Shown one piece after another: positions 15,052 through 22,523 of a stretch of DNA of 22,523 nucleotides. Location: IMG/VR virus record IMGVR_UViG_3300018083_000670, positions 1-22,523 of that record; one strand, written 5' to 3'. Made by a program: the position numbers and the translations under genes. Source of the DNA: a virus. Every line of letters starts with the position of its first letter. The first letter of the stretch is position 1. The notes beneath the pieces are model-generated. The model saw only the letters and a program-made list of their open reading frames with translations. It was not told the origin of the DNA and did not search any database.

Positions 15052-16358
15052 CTCCCGGCCTCGCGGACCACGACCAACGACTGCCCTGTGATCGTGTCCA
15101 GCCGGAAGCTCTTAGAGGGACACCTGGCGTGATTCTGATACCGCTTGCGATACCACGCCTCGACCGCGTCCCGGCCCGTGCTGCCACTGCCGACGCGCGT
15201 GAACACGTTGCCGTCGGTGTCGAACCACGACCCCGGATCGGACACGTAGCGGACGCCTTCGACGCCTTTCTTGTCGAACCCGAACAGGGTCGCCAGGGCG
15301 TGCGTGCGGATGGCCTTGATCGGCACTCCACCGAACGGAATGTCGCCCTGCGTGAACGAGGTGGTGCCGGCGTCGGGCTTCTGCAAGTTGCTGCCCGAGT
15401 AGCGGCGATCCGGCTGCGTCAACGCGATCACGAGCCGGCGCACCGAGTGGTGCGCGGTCATCACGTCGATGATCCCGCCGAGGCGCTGGTCGACGACGTC
15501 GGCCACCTGCTGAAACAGATCTTCCGAGAGCGTCCCGGTGGACGACTTCACGTAGCTCTGATACTGCGTGTAGCTGGCGCGGTCGACGCCGAAGTAGTTC
15601 GCGCGGTAGGTGCCGTCGTCAAAGAGCGCCTGGAGCCCGTAGGCGGCGTGCTCGAACGAGGTGTCGAGAATGTCCGTCACCGACGAATTGGCGGCCTGCA
15701 CCAAGTAGTCGTTGTCGGCCCACCCCGCGGGCGGCGCGGTGGTGAAGGTGACGGTAAAGCCATCGCTCGAGAGCGAGGCCACCTTGCGCACGCCAGATCG
15801 CAGCACGTTGGTCGCCGGATCGACGGCGCCGACGTACATGCCTGGCAGGAAGAAGCGATTGCCGAAATCATCGCCGGTGATCCCGCCCGGCGCATCGACG
15901 GTCATCGCCGCCGCGCCGCTCGGGGTGCTGTCGTCGATCAGCGCCAGGATGCCGCGGCCGTCGCCCGTGAAGCTGTACTCCTCCATCCGCGCGATGTCGT
16001 CGATGATGCGCGTCATCTCGTCGCGCCGCGCCGACCGGAAGGCGCCTTCCGACTTCATGGTGTCCTCCATGACTTCGGTGGTCATCCGCACCCGCGCCAT
16101 GAGCTTGCGCTGGCCGATGCTGACCTTGACGGAGCCCTGCTGCCCGGCGTCGGCAAACGCGCCGTCCTCGCCGACCCACATGGGACTGATGTTGCGCGTG
16201 ACGTGCGCGTTGTAGGTCACGTCGCTGCCCGCGAACTCCGCTTTTTCGAATTTGAACAAATCTGTCAGCGGGTACTTCCGATTGGTCATTTCCGCGACGT
16301 AGTTCTCGAATTTGGTCTTGTACAGTCCCGAGAGGTTTTGTGTGTCGGCCCCGGCCAT
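15048..16358 (-). CDS. Major capsid protein (HK97 fold)
   Basis: The 436-aa product is the shell subunit. It is assigned by its place after portal and scaffold, its strong ribosome binding site, its length, and HK97-type features. There is an N-terminal helix (TKFENYVAEMTNRKYPL), then an extended E-loop-like strand pair around residues 45-85 (GSDVTYNAHV; VKVSIGQRKLMARVRMT). A long spine helix follows (~90-125, ARRDEMTRIIDDIARMEE), and a C-terminal P-domain-like region contains a long helix at ~280-300 and the LDTITGQSLVVVREAGS end. No N-terminal protease-cleaved delta domain is apparent, consistent with a separate scaffold. The stop codon lies inside a 13-bp tandem repeat, and a terminator-like hairpin follows. 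Confidence 0.9.
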   Translation of the reverse strand: MAGADTQNLSGLYKTKFENYVAEMTNRKYPLTDLFKFEKAEFAGSDVTYNAHVTRNISPMWVGEDGAFADAGQQGSVKVSIGQRKLMARVRMTTEVMEDTMKSEGAFRSARRDEMTRIIDDIARMEEYSFTGDGRGILALIDDSTPSGAAAMTVDAPGGITGDDFGNRFFLPGMYVGAVDPATNVLRSGVRKVASLSSDGFTVTFTTAPPAGWADNDYLVQAANSSVTDILDTSFEHAAYGLQALFDDGTYRANYFGVDRASYTQYQSYVKSSTGTLSEDLFQQVADVVDQRLGGIIDVMTAHHSVRRLVIALTQPDRRYSGSNLQKPDAGTTSFTQGDIPFGGVPIKAIRTHALATLFGFDKKGVEGVRYVSDPGSWFDTDGNVFTRVGSGSTGRDAVEAWYRKRYQNHARCPSKSFRLDTITGQSLVVVREAGS

Positions 16359-16365
16359 GTGTCGG

Positions 16366-16372
16366 CTCCTTT
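16366..16372 (-). promoter_or_regulatory. Strong ribosome binding site of the major capsid gene
   Basis: AAAGGAG sits 7 nt upstream of the ATG of the major capsid gene, inside a 28-nt gap. Near-perfect complementarity to the 16S 3' end fits a highly expressed gene and fixes the start. Confidence 0.85.
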
Positions 16373-16386
16373 AGGTCAGGAAAGGG

Positions 16387-17307
16387 TTACGCGCCTGCGC
16401 GTGACCGCTGGAGTTCGCCCCACGCTTCACCGAACACGTCGCGCTCACTGGCGGGGGTCTGCACCCGTGGCGCGGTTTGCGACGGAGTCGGGATCTGGCT
16501 CCCGCCCCCGCGTGGCAGGCCGGCGACGACCTGGCCGCGCTGCGCGACGGCCTGCTGGCCGGCACGGCGCGCGGGCTGGACGAACCGCGACCGGAAGAAC
16601 TGCCCGAACTCATCGACGACGCGCAGATCGCCGGCCTCGTACCGCTGGAGCGCCTTGGCGTTCTGTGGCTGCGTCACCCACATTTGGAACTGGTCGCTGA
16701 GGAGGTTTTCGTCCTCGCGGTTGAGCGCGGTGGCATCGACGCCGTAGTCGGTGGCGTAGATGCCTTTGAGCTTGTCGACGGTGGCGTCGGCGTACTGCTC
16801 GTAGAACGCGGCGACGGTCTGCTGATGCTGGGGGGCAGCGGTGAGCAAGGCCTGCAACGCCTGCGCCTTGACCGGATCGTTGAGGGCCGCGAGCAACGGG
16901 CCCAACGTCGGGATGCGCTTGATCAACGTCTGCTCGAGCGCAATGTCCTTGGGATCGCGCGGCGGCGGCGGCTCGGCCTCGGGCGCCTGCGGCTGCAAGC
17001 GCGCGGCAATCGAGGCGAGCAACTGCGACTGCTGCGCCAGGAGCAACGCTTCGGCCGACGGCGCCACGGCGGGCGCCGCGGGCGTCTGTGTGGGCCTGGG
17101 GACGCGGGCCGGCGTCGTGTCCGCGGCCGGCGTGTCGCCCTGCGCCGTCATCGGCGCGAAGAGCGGGTTACTGGCTTCGGGAATGTCGGTGTCGGCCGGC
17201 GGCGCGGGCGCACTCGGCTGCTGCGGCTCGGCCGCAGGCGTCACACTCGACGGTGTGGAGCCGGTGACGTCACTCGGGACGTCGAAACTCGGAAATTCGT
17301 CAGGCAT
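16387..17307 (-). CDS. Putative capsid scaffolding protein
   Basis: The 306-aa product lies immediately before the major capsid gene, the standard place for a scaffold that templates prohead assembly and then leaves. Residues 1-125 are acidic and Pro/Ala/Thr-rich, probably disordered, with a short helical Ala/Leu/Gln stretch at ~85-105. Residues ~122-260 are predicted helical, including a segment LLAALNDPVKAQALQALL. The C-terminus (~260-306) is basic and Gln/Arg-rich, suited to binding the capsid inner surface as known for P22-type scaffolds. No protease domain is visible. The ATG start follows a 75-nt gap containing a hairpin and possible promoter. Assignment rests on position and composition, not on a named homologue. 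Confidence 0.75.
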   Translation of the reverse strand: MPDEFPSFDVPSDVTGSTPSSVTPAAEPQQPSAPAPPADTDIPEASNPLFAPMTAQGDTPAADTTPARVPRPTQTPAAPAVAPSAEALLLAQQSQLLASIAARLQPQAPEAEPPPPRDPKDIALEQTLIKRIPTLGPLLAALNDPVKAQALQALLTAAPQHQQTVAAFYEQYADATVDKLKGIYATDYGVDATALNREDENLLSDQFQMWVTQPQNAKALQRYEAGDLRVVDEFGQFFRSRFVQPARRAGQQAVAQRGQVVAGLPRGGGSQIPTPSQTAPRVQTPASERDVFGEAWGELQRSRAGA

Positions 17308-17334
17308 GGTGGACTCGACCCTGGTCGGATGAGG

Positions 17335-17363
17335 CCGCGGCGAGTCTGCAACCCTCGGCGCGG
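17335..17363 (-). other. GC-rich hairpin between portal and scaffold genes
   Basis: A 10-bp inverted repeat with one mismatch (17335-17344 and 17354-17363) flanks a 9-nt loop in the 75-nt gap after the portal gene. No T-run follows it on the coding strand, so it is not a classical terminator. It may be an mRNA stability or attenuation element. It overlaps the candidate promoter listed for this gap, so the two readings compete. Confidence 0.45.
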
Positions 17364-17371
17364 CGTGTCAA
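17343..17371 (-). promoter_or_regulatory. Possible sigma70-like promoter ahead of scaffold/capsid genes
   Basis: On the minus strand a perfect TTGACA (17371-17366) is followed, after 17 nt, by CAGACT (17348-17343), a weak -10 match. A consensus -35 is unusual in such GC-rich DNA, and a promoter boosting scaffold and capsid would make biological sense. The poor -10 and the overlap with a hairpin keep confidence low. Confidence 0.22.
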
Positions 17372-17382
17372 TGTTGAGGCAT

Positions 17383-19755
17383 TCACTCGGGCCCGTGATT
17401 CTGCGCGCCCTGCCCCGTGCCACTCGGGACACTGTCGGTATCGCCCCCTTCGCGGTTGCTGTGCCCGAGGTCGGACGTGCCGCCGCCTTTGGCCTGCGCT
17501 TCGGCCTGCTGTTGCTGCATGGCCTGCATCGCCATCCGCTGCTGATGTAATCCGATGAACGCATCGAGGGCGGCGCGCAGTTCGGGTCGCTGCGTGACGA
17601 GTTTCTGGATGCGGTCGCCGTTGGCCCACTTGATGTGCTCTTCGACGTGGACTTGGTCGCTGGTTTCGACCTGGGGCGTGCCCGGCATCGGGATCGACGG
17701 CTGCGGGGGCACCGGCATCGCCTGGCCGGTCATCGGGTCGGGCTGCGTCATCGGCTGGCCCGTCATCGGGTCGACCGCGGGCATGAACTGCACTTGGAGC
17801 GCCCACGCTTCCCACTCGGTCTGTTCGACGCGCGCCCGCCGCACATGCACGTCCAACGAGGGCATCAATTTGGCCTGGCCGAAGGTGTTGAGAATCTGGT
17901 AGCCGGTATCGGGGGCCTGCGGGTTGATGACCCCCAACTTGGTCAACTGCTCGATAGCGGCGCGCTGCCCGAGGTTGGTTTTCGGGACCTGCGATCCGTC
18001 CTCGATTTGGATGCTGACGGTGCCCGCCAGATCGGCGGCGCGGAACAACTGCAACGCGCGTTCGCCATTGGGGCCCGCGACCGACTCGAAGCGTTCCATC
18101 GGCCCATAGACGCGCTCGAGCTCGATCCACAACGCGAACAGGCGCGCGTAGGCGTCCCCGCGCTCCATCAGCACGGGCGTGAAGCGGCTCTGGCTCCGTT
18201 CCACCAACAACTGCAACGCGGAGAACGCTTCGACGCCGGTCGGCTTGCTGCCCTTGATGACGTCGTAGGTGCCGGTCAGCGATTCGATGTCATTGAGCAA
18301 CTGGATGCGGAAGTTGACGAGGCTCGAGGGAATCTGCGAGCCCTCGATGCGCTCCGGTTTCGGGTTGTAGCCGGCGCCCGCAATCGGGTTGTACTGGAGC
18401 ACCAGGCCGGGCTCGCCGGTCTTGCGCTTGGTGTCGGCGCCCTTGGGCTCGATCCACACCGGGTTGGACATCCGCAACGCCATCAACTGCATCAAGGAAT
18501 CGAGTTGGTTGATCTGGTCGTTTTTCTGGCGCACCAGTTCAATCGGCGAGGACCCCCAAAAGCGCCCCTCGACGCGCTCGTAGGGCAGATGCACAAACGG
18601 CCACAACGCATCGCCCTGGAGCGTCGTGTAGGGCAGATCGCGCTCTTCCTGGCCGCCCTCGCCCAAGATCTTGATCGATCCCTGCGATCCGACGTAGCGG
18701 ATGAACAGGCCGTTCTCGTAGGGGTCGCACGGCTTGAACCAGATCTCGGATTCGACCGTGCCGTCGGTCAAGCCGCCGCTGCCTTCGCCACTTTCGATGA
18801 AATTGCCGCTGTTGGTGTCCGACATCGTCGCCAACCGGCGCAAGGTCTGGATGCTGGCGTCCGAGGGGCTCTTTTCGAAGCCAAAGCCCTGTTTTTCGAC
18901 CCATTTCTCGCCAAACGTGCGTCGGTAGTACCACGACGTGCGCCACCGCTTGCGAATACAGCCGGGCGCGTCGTCCATCGACGTGTAGGCGTCGGGGACG
19001 AAGAACTCGAACGGCGAGAGGATGTCGGTGCAGCCCTTGCCCTGCGCGAGCTTGCTCTGAATCGGCTGCCCGTCGGGCCCGAGGGCCGGTTCGAACATCA
19101 TCGATCCGCAATTCGGGCATTTCTGGCCCGCCTCGACGATGGCCGAGGGCGCGAACACGCCCTGGCACATGCTGCACCGCTCGTGGGCAATCAGGATCAC
19201 GCCGTGGCGCGCGTCGGGGTCCCACCACGGATGCAGGATGACGTTGCCGGTGTTGATCTGCCAGAAGTTGCTCCGCATCCACATGCGGCGCGCGTCGTGT
19301 TCGCGCTTGATCGGCTCTTCGAGCAGGTTGACGAGTTCGGCCGTCACCATGTCGATCTCGCGCGTGCCGGTGCCGCTGGCAAACTGCGACAGGTCGACGG
19401 TGGCAAAGACGCTGTTGATCGCCTCGTACACCTCGTTGACCTTGTTGGTGACGGGCTTGGGGACCCATTTCGCCAACCGCTTGTCGCGCCAGCCGCCCCG
19501 CGCGTCCTTGGTGATCCACTGCCGGCCACTGCGGTAGTACAGGTTCGCCGTCCACGTATCCTCGTGCTGCGTGCGGCCGGCGTTGGCCTCGTGCTCGAAC
19601 TCTTCGATGAAATCGCGGATTTTGTCGTCGTCCTCGTAGGGCGAGGTAGCCCGCGGCGGGACGTTGGCGCCAGGAGCGCCGAACAGCGCCGCGCTCGCGG
19701 CGTCGAGGCCCGGCACCTCGGACGTGGGCGGCGGGGGGAACGCCAGTGTCGACAT
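17383..19755 (-). CDS. Portal protein with internal zinc ribbon
   Basis: The 790-aa product is the dodecameric head vertex through which DNA is packaged and ejected. It is assigned by gene order (terminase, accessory, portal, scaffold, capsid), by length typical of podoviral portals, and by the helical region rich in the motifs usual for this class, such as KPVTNKVNEVYEAINSVF near 100-117 and the long stem/crown helices after ~400. Four cysteines (C194, C197, C213, C216; C-x2-C-x15-C-x2-C) form a zinc ribbon inserted in the wing region. The last ~60 residues are Gln-rich then Gly/Ser-rich (MQAMQQQQAEAQAKGGG), as in crown or barrel tails. AAGGG lies ~8 nt before the ATG in the 14-nt gap after the preceding stop, supporting the start. 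Confidence 0.9.
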   Translation of the reverse strand: MSTLAFPPPPTSEVPGLDAASAALFGAPGANVPPRATSPYEDDDKIRDFIEEFEHEANAGRTQHEDTWTANLYYRSGRQWITKDARGGWRDKRLAKWVPKPVTNKVNEVYEAINSVFATVDLSQFASGTGTREIDMVTAELVNLLEEPIKREHDARRMWMRSNFWQINTGNVILHPWWDPDARHGVILIAHERCSMCQGVFAPSAIVEAGQKCPNCGSMMFEPALGPDGQPIQSKLAQGKGCTDILSPFEFFVPDAYTSMDDAPGCIRKRWRTSWYYRRTFGEKWVEKQGFGFEKSPSDASIQTLRRLATMSDTNSGNFIESGEGSGGLTDGTVESEIWFKPCDPYENGLFIRYVGSQGSIKILGEGGQEERDLPYTTLQGDALWPFVHLPYERVEGRFWGSSPIELVRQKNDQINQLDSLMQLMALRMSNPVWIEPKGADTKRKTGEPGLVLQYNPIAGAGYNPKPERIEGSQIPSSLVNFRIQLLNDIESLTGTYDVIKGSKPTGVEAFSALQLLVERSQSRFTPVLMERGDAYARLFALWIELERVYGPMERFESVAGPNGERALQLFRAADLAGTVSIQIEDGSQVPKTNLGQRAAIEQLTKLGVINPQAPDTGYQILNTFGQAKLMPSLDVHVRRARVEQTEWEAWALQVQFMPAVDPMTGQPMTQPDPMTGQAMPVPPQPSIPMPGTPQVETSDQVHVEEHIKWANGDRIQKLVTQRPELRAALDAFIGLHQQRMAMQAMQQQQAEAQAKGGGTSDLGHSNREGGDTDSVPSGTGQGAQNHGPE

Positions 19756-19769
19756 ACGTCAGCCCTTCA

Positions 19770-20360
19770 TTACGGAATCTCAGTGAACGGGTCTGTCGTG
19801 GGGGCGTCCTGGCGCGTCCCCTCGGGCGGCTCATTGAACAGGTCCGCGGCGGCCTTCAGCAAGTCCGCGGGATCGACCGGCTGGGCCGCGCGCTGCTCGT
19901 CGCGCCGGGCCCGCAACCGCGCGACGACGTCGCCCGCGCTCTGCCCGTCGGGAATGGGCACCCCGCCGACGACGCCGTTGGTGACAATCGGCCCCGGCGG
20001 CGGCGCGGCGCCCTGCCAGTCCAGCAGCGGCGTCGGATGCCGGTCCACCACGCCACTCTTGAGAAAGTCCACCAGGCTCCCGCGCTCGAGGGTCAGCCCG
20101 TTGATGTGCGCGACGGCCCACTCGGTCGTCGCCTGATAGGTCGCATTGTGGCGCTCGAGGGTGATCAACTGCGCCGCCACGCCGTGCGCCGCGCGTAACC
20201 GCTCGTGGGCGTCCTCGAGCAACCGGATCAACAACGCTTTTTCGGTCTGCGCGGCCTCGAGGTGCCGTTCGAGCCGCTGCACCCGATCCTCGGCCTCCAC
20301 GACGAGCATCGACGCCGTCTTGCCCCCTCGCCGGCCGCCTGTGAACCACTCCATCGTCAC
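19770..20360 (-). CDS. Coiled-coil protein with P-loop-like N-terminus, unknown function
   Basis: This 196-aa protein lies between large terminase and portal, 4 nt after the terminase stop. The N-terminus contains GGRRGGKT (residues 8-15), a textbook Walker A string nearly identical to the terminase P-loop, but no Walker B or ATPase core follows. Residues ~22-60 are instead a charged amphipathic helix (VEAEDRVQRLERHLEAA and onward), probably coiled coil. The C-terminal third is Pro/Gly-rich and then acidic. The start is GTG at 20360 or ATG two codons later at 20354; upstream spacing does not decide between them. The position suggests a packaging or portal-assembly accessory, but I do not recognise the family. 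The gene is real on the evidence of tight packing and coding-like composition. Confidence 0.7.
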   Translation of the reverse strand: MTMEWFTGGRRGGKTASMLVVEAEDRVQRLERHLEAAQTEKALLIRLLEDAHERLRAAHGVAAQLITLERHNATYQATTEWAVAHINGLTLERGSLVDFLKSGVVDRHPTPLLDWQGAAPPPGPIVTNGVVGGVPIPDGQSAGDVVARLRARRDEQRAAQPVDPADLLKAAADLFNEPPEGTRQDAPTTDPFTEIP

Positions 20361-20364
20361 CCCG

Positions 20365-21834
20365 TCAGGCGTAGAACTCGCTCAAATCGTCCCCGCCGCC
20401 GTAGCCTTCGCTGCCGAAGGCAATTGCCATGTCCATCGGGTTGCCCGTCTCGCGTTCTTCCTCGCGTTCGCGCGCCCATTGCCGCCGTTCGCGCTCCCAA
20501 TCGCCGGGTTTGGGTTCGGACTCTACCAGATCGGCGACGACGTCCTTGTCGGGCAATTCGGGCCACGTCATCAGCGCGTACCGCAACGCATCGGGCAAAT
20601 CGTCGTTGATCTTGATGACCTGTTCGGTCAGGAGCTCGCCCAACTTGTTCGCGTTCTCCTTCCACCGGTACGAGCGCAAATCCTTGAGCGTCTCGATGCA
20701 GCGGCTCTGCACAAACCACAGCTTGCGACTGTGCATCCAGCTCGAGACGCGCTGAATGCCCGCGACCACCGCGTTTTCGGCCGGCGTGAAGAACTCGCCC
20801 ATCTGGCCGAACTCGATGATCGTTTGCGCCTGGCTGCGGTCAATCGCGCGACACAGGATGGTCAACGGGCGCTCGGGCGAGAAACTGTGCAAGATCTGCT
20901 GAATTTCGTGCCAGTGCTGCCCCAGCGATCGATACCGCTTCTTGTACTCGAACACCTGAATCAGCCCGTGCGTGGTCGGCACGAGCCCGACGACCGCAAA
21001 CGGGTGATCCGCGCCGGGATCGACGCCCAAAATGATGCCCCGCGCGTGGTGAATCCGCGGCCATTCGGGGAGGAAGGCCTGGACCTGGCCGTCGGTCAAT
21101 TCCTGCGACGGCGGTAACGCCGTGTCGTCGTAGACCTGGCCCGAGAAGGTGACGAAATCGGCTTCGAACTCCTGGCGCGCGAAAATCGGGTCCATCCGCC
21201 GCCGCCACGCCGCGACAATCTCCGGTTTCAGCAGCGGATTGTCGAGCGTTTTGTACTTGCAGGCCCACACGCCGGGATCGGACTCGGTGGCGGGAATCCA
21301 GAGGTCTTTCCAGCACCAATCGAAGCCATTGGGCGTGGTCGTGTGGATCGCCACGCCGTCGCGGTCGGCCAAGGCCGGCATCATCGTGTGCCAGGCCAAC
21401 TGCGCGATCTTGCGCGACTCGTCGATCCACGCGAAATCCAGGCCCGGCCCGCGCGCTTTGTTGGGGTCCTCGAGCGAGCGGAACGCCAACCGCGTCTCGC
21501 CCTTGATGTAGAGCGTCTGGTGCTTCTCGCTCCAGTCCTGAATCCACCCCTTCGGGATCGCGTCAAACACCGCCGGCTTGACGAAGTCCTCGAGGTCGCC
21601 GTAGGTCGGCGCACACACCCACCCGAACTGCTTCGGCTTGCGCGCAATCAGCTTCGGGACCGCAATGCTGCCCGCGCGGGTTTTCCCGCCGCGTCGGCCC
21701 GCGAACAACGCTAACTGGGTAAACGACGGCCCGCCATCGGGCCGGGTCGCGGTCAACGCTTCGAAGAAGGCGTGCTGGTAGGGGTTGTACTGGAGTTTGA
21801 CGGTGCCGTCGCCCCCCGCCAGGGTGCTAGACAA
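20365..21834 (-). CDS. terL: Terminase large subunit (packaging ATPase and nuclease)
   Basis: The 489-aa product is the motor that translocates DNA into the prohead and cuts the concatemer. Visible ATPase motifs are Walker A GRRGGKT at 46-52, Walker B LDFAWIDES at 132-140 (Asp138, catalytic Glu139) and a TTTPNG coupling motif at 165-170. The C-terminal RNase H-like nuclease begins at ILGVDPGADHPFAVVG, with Asp272 as the expected first metal ligand. A late DDLPDALRYA motif supplies the last acidic ligand. Length and motif order are normal for the family. The only workable start is TTG at 21834, which overlaps the small terminase stop; no ATG or GTG lies upstream of Walker A in frame. A GGGGAG lies only 1 nt before the TTG, so initiation probably relies on translational coupling. 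Confidence 0.97.
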   Translation of the reverse strand: MSSTLAGGDGTVKLQYNPYQHAFFEALTATRPDGGPSFTQLALFAGRRGGKTRAGSIAVPKLIARKPKQFGWVCAPTYGDLEDFVKPAVFDAIPKGWIQDWSEKHQTLYIKGETRLAFRSLEDPNKARGPGLDFAWIDESRKIAQLAWHTMMPALADRDGVAIHTTTPNGFDWCWKDLWIPATESDPGVWACKYKTLDNPLLKPEIVAAWRRRMDPIFARQEFEADFVTFSGQVYDDTALPPSQELTDGQVQAFLPEWPRIHHARGIILGVDPGADHPFAVVGLVPTTHGLIQVFEYKKRYRSLGQHWHEIQQILHSFSPERPLTILCRAIDRSQAQTIIEFGQMGEFFTPAENAVVAGIQRVSSWMHSRKLWFVQSRCIETLKDLRSYRWKENANKLGELLTEQVIKINDDLPDALRYALMTWPELPDKDVVADLVESEPKPGDWERERRQWAREREEERETGNPMDMAIAFGSEGYGGGDDLSEFYA

Positions 21835-22447
21835 GCTCCCCGCCGCGTGGCGCCAGGTCCAGCCGATGCGCCTTGGGCACGCCCACCACGCCCTCGAGCT
21901 TGGGCGCGGTGCCGCCCACCGAAATCATCACGCCGTTGGCGTCGACAATCTGCACGTTCAACTGCGTGGGCAACCGGCCATCGACGACGTCGCCGCCGTT
22001 GCGCAACACCCCGACCCCGCGCAACGTCGCCAGGCCCGCCTCGAGGTTGTGCTGCTTGAGGTGCTCGTGCAACGTGTCGACCGCCATGTCGACCAAGTGG
22101 TCCTCGACAAAGGCCCGCGCCGCGTCGAGGGCCGGGAACGTCAGCTTGCGCGCCCGCCCCTCGGCCTGCCACGTCCGCAGCGTCCCGGTCGCCACCCCCA
22201 GCTTGCGCGCCACCCGCGCCAGCGGCAGCCCGTTGGCCCGGTACACCTGGACCGCCAGCAGCCGCTCGCGCAACTCCGCGTCGGTCAGCGCCGTGACCCC
22301 CGCAAAGTCGGCCACCGTCATCTGTGGCGGCTTGCGCAGCCCCTTCCGGTTGCCGGGGTCCACCGGGCCCCGCTCCCCGCGCTTGCTCTGGTTGAGTACC
22401 ACCGAGGCCTGGCCCCCGACGCCGAACCGATGCTCCCGACTCCCCAC
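21827..22447 (-). CDS. terS: Putative terminase small subunit (HTH DNA-binding)
   Basis: The 206-aa product sits directly upstream of the large terminase, where the small subunit that recognises phage DNA for packaging is usually encoded. Residues ~74-98 form a helix-turn-helix of the HTH_23/terminase type (LPLARVARKLGVATGTLRTW). An Ala/Leu-rich helical stretch follows (~105-145), a plausible oligomerisation core, and then a beta-like tail. Residues 1-42 are basic and look disordered. The assigned start is a GTG without a well-spaced Shine-Dalgarno; ATG at 22321 (Met43) is an alternative, and the frame may be open further upstream into the corrupted contig end. The gene overlaps the large terminase by 8 nt. 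The role rests on position plus the HTH. A generic phage regulator is the alternative, but is less likely here. Confidence 0.75.
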   Translation of the reverse strand: MGSREHRFGVGGQASVVLNQSKRGERGPVDPGNRKGLRKPPQMTVADFAGVTALTDAELRERLLAVQVYRANGLPLARVARKLGVATGTLRTWQAEGRARKLTFPALDAARAFVEDHLVDMAVDTLHEHLKQHNLEAGLATLRGVGVLRNGGDVVDGRLPTQLNVQIVDANGVMISVGGTAPKLEGVVGVPKAHRLDLAPRGGELV

Positions 22448-22455
22448 CTTCCGCG

Positions 22456-22523
22456 GTACGTCCCCCCCCCCCCCCCGCCCCCAGACCCCCCCCGACCCCC
22501 CCCCCCTCCCCCCGCCCCCCCCC
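22456..22523. other. Low-complexity poly-C contig end (probable artefact)
   Basis: The final ~68 bases are runs of C broken by a few A, T and G. Read on the coding (minus) strand this is poly-G. Long poly-G is a known product of two-colour Illumina chemistry when signal is lost, and contig ends are where such reads accumulate. No gene, promoter or structured site can be read here. The true upstream region of the small terminase gene is therefore probably missing or corrupted. Confidence 0.75.

Noticed and set aside
15129-16700. Plus-strand open frame (523 codons) opposite the major capsid gene
   Set aside because: Low-complexity Arg-rich product; the capsid reading is supported by SD, length and fold pattern.
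17635-20136. Plus-strand open frame (833 codons) opposite the portal
   Set aside because: Same composition artefact; no SD, no motif, and the opposite strand encodes the portal with a zinc ribbon.
1-22523. tRNA genes, CRISPR arrays, integrase, attachment sites or insertion sequences
   Set aside because: Looked for on both strands; no cloverleaf, regular spacer array, recombinase motif or terminal inverted repeat could be supported.

Overview
The window is one end of a phage genome, or of a metagenomic phage contig. All 23 genes I can support lie on the minus strand, so transcription runs from high to low coordinates. It is the virion morphogenesis module of a tailed phage, probably short-tailed (podovirus-like). 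The evidence is a terminase, portal, scaffold and major capsid block followed by a head-tail adaptor and a nozzle/stabilisation-type protein. I see no tape measure, major tail tube, sheath or baseplate gene. Base composition is very GC-rich (about two thirds by eye). Genes are packed with start/stop overlaps, and many gaps carry a clear AAGGAG-type Shine-Dalgarno sequence, so the host is probably a high-GC bacterium that uses canonical SD initiation. The sequence alone does not name it.

Layout in the direction of transcription: (1) packaging: small terminase (22447-21827), large terminase (21834-20365) and a coiled-coil protein with an orphan P-loop-like N-terminus (20360-19770); (2) head: portal with an embedded zinc ribbon (19755-17383), scaffold (17307-16387), HK97-fold major capsid protein (16358-15048), then five small head or decoration candidates and a secreted-looking protein (14954-11824); (3) neck and tail: SU10-like adaptor (11820-11119), a 241-aa protein with a nozzle-like N-terminus and a C1q-like C-terminus (11122-10397), nozzle/stabilisation protein (10393-8540), two small fibre-associated proteins (8543-7993) and a beta-helical tail fibre/spike (8018-5532); (4) putative ejection module: three Ala/Gln- or Gly-rich proteins plus a 62-aa Arg-rich protein (5504-2820), then a very large protein that runs off the left edge (2810 to <1). 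No stop codon occurs in that last frame inside the window. It contains a region resembling the ADP-ribosyltransferase-like domain of phage polyvalent proteins.

The most interesting points are the polyvalent ART-like protein at the left edge, the apparent split of a nozzle protein into two genes with a C1q-like domain on the first part, the zinc ribbon inside the portal, and GC-rich hairpins in the three largest internal gaps. The last ~65 bases at the right end are almost pure C (poly-G on the coding strand) and look like a sequencing or assembly artefact. No integrase, lysis, replication, tRNA or CRISPR feature was found.
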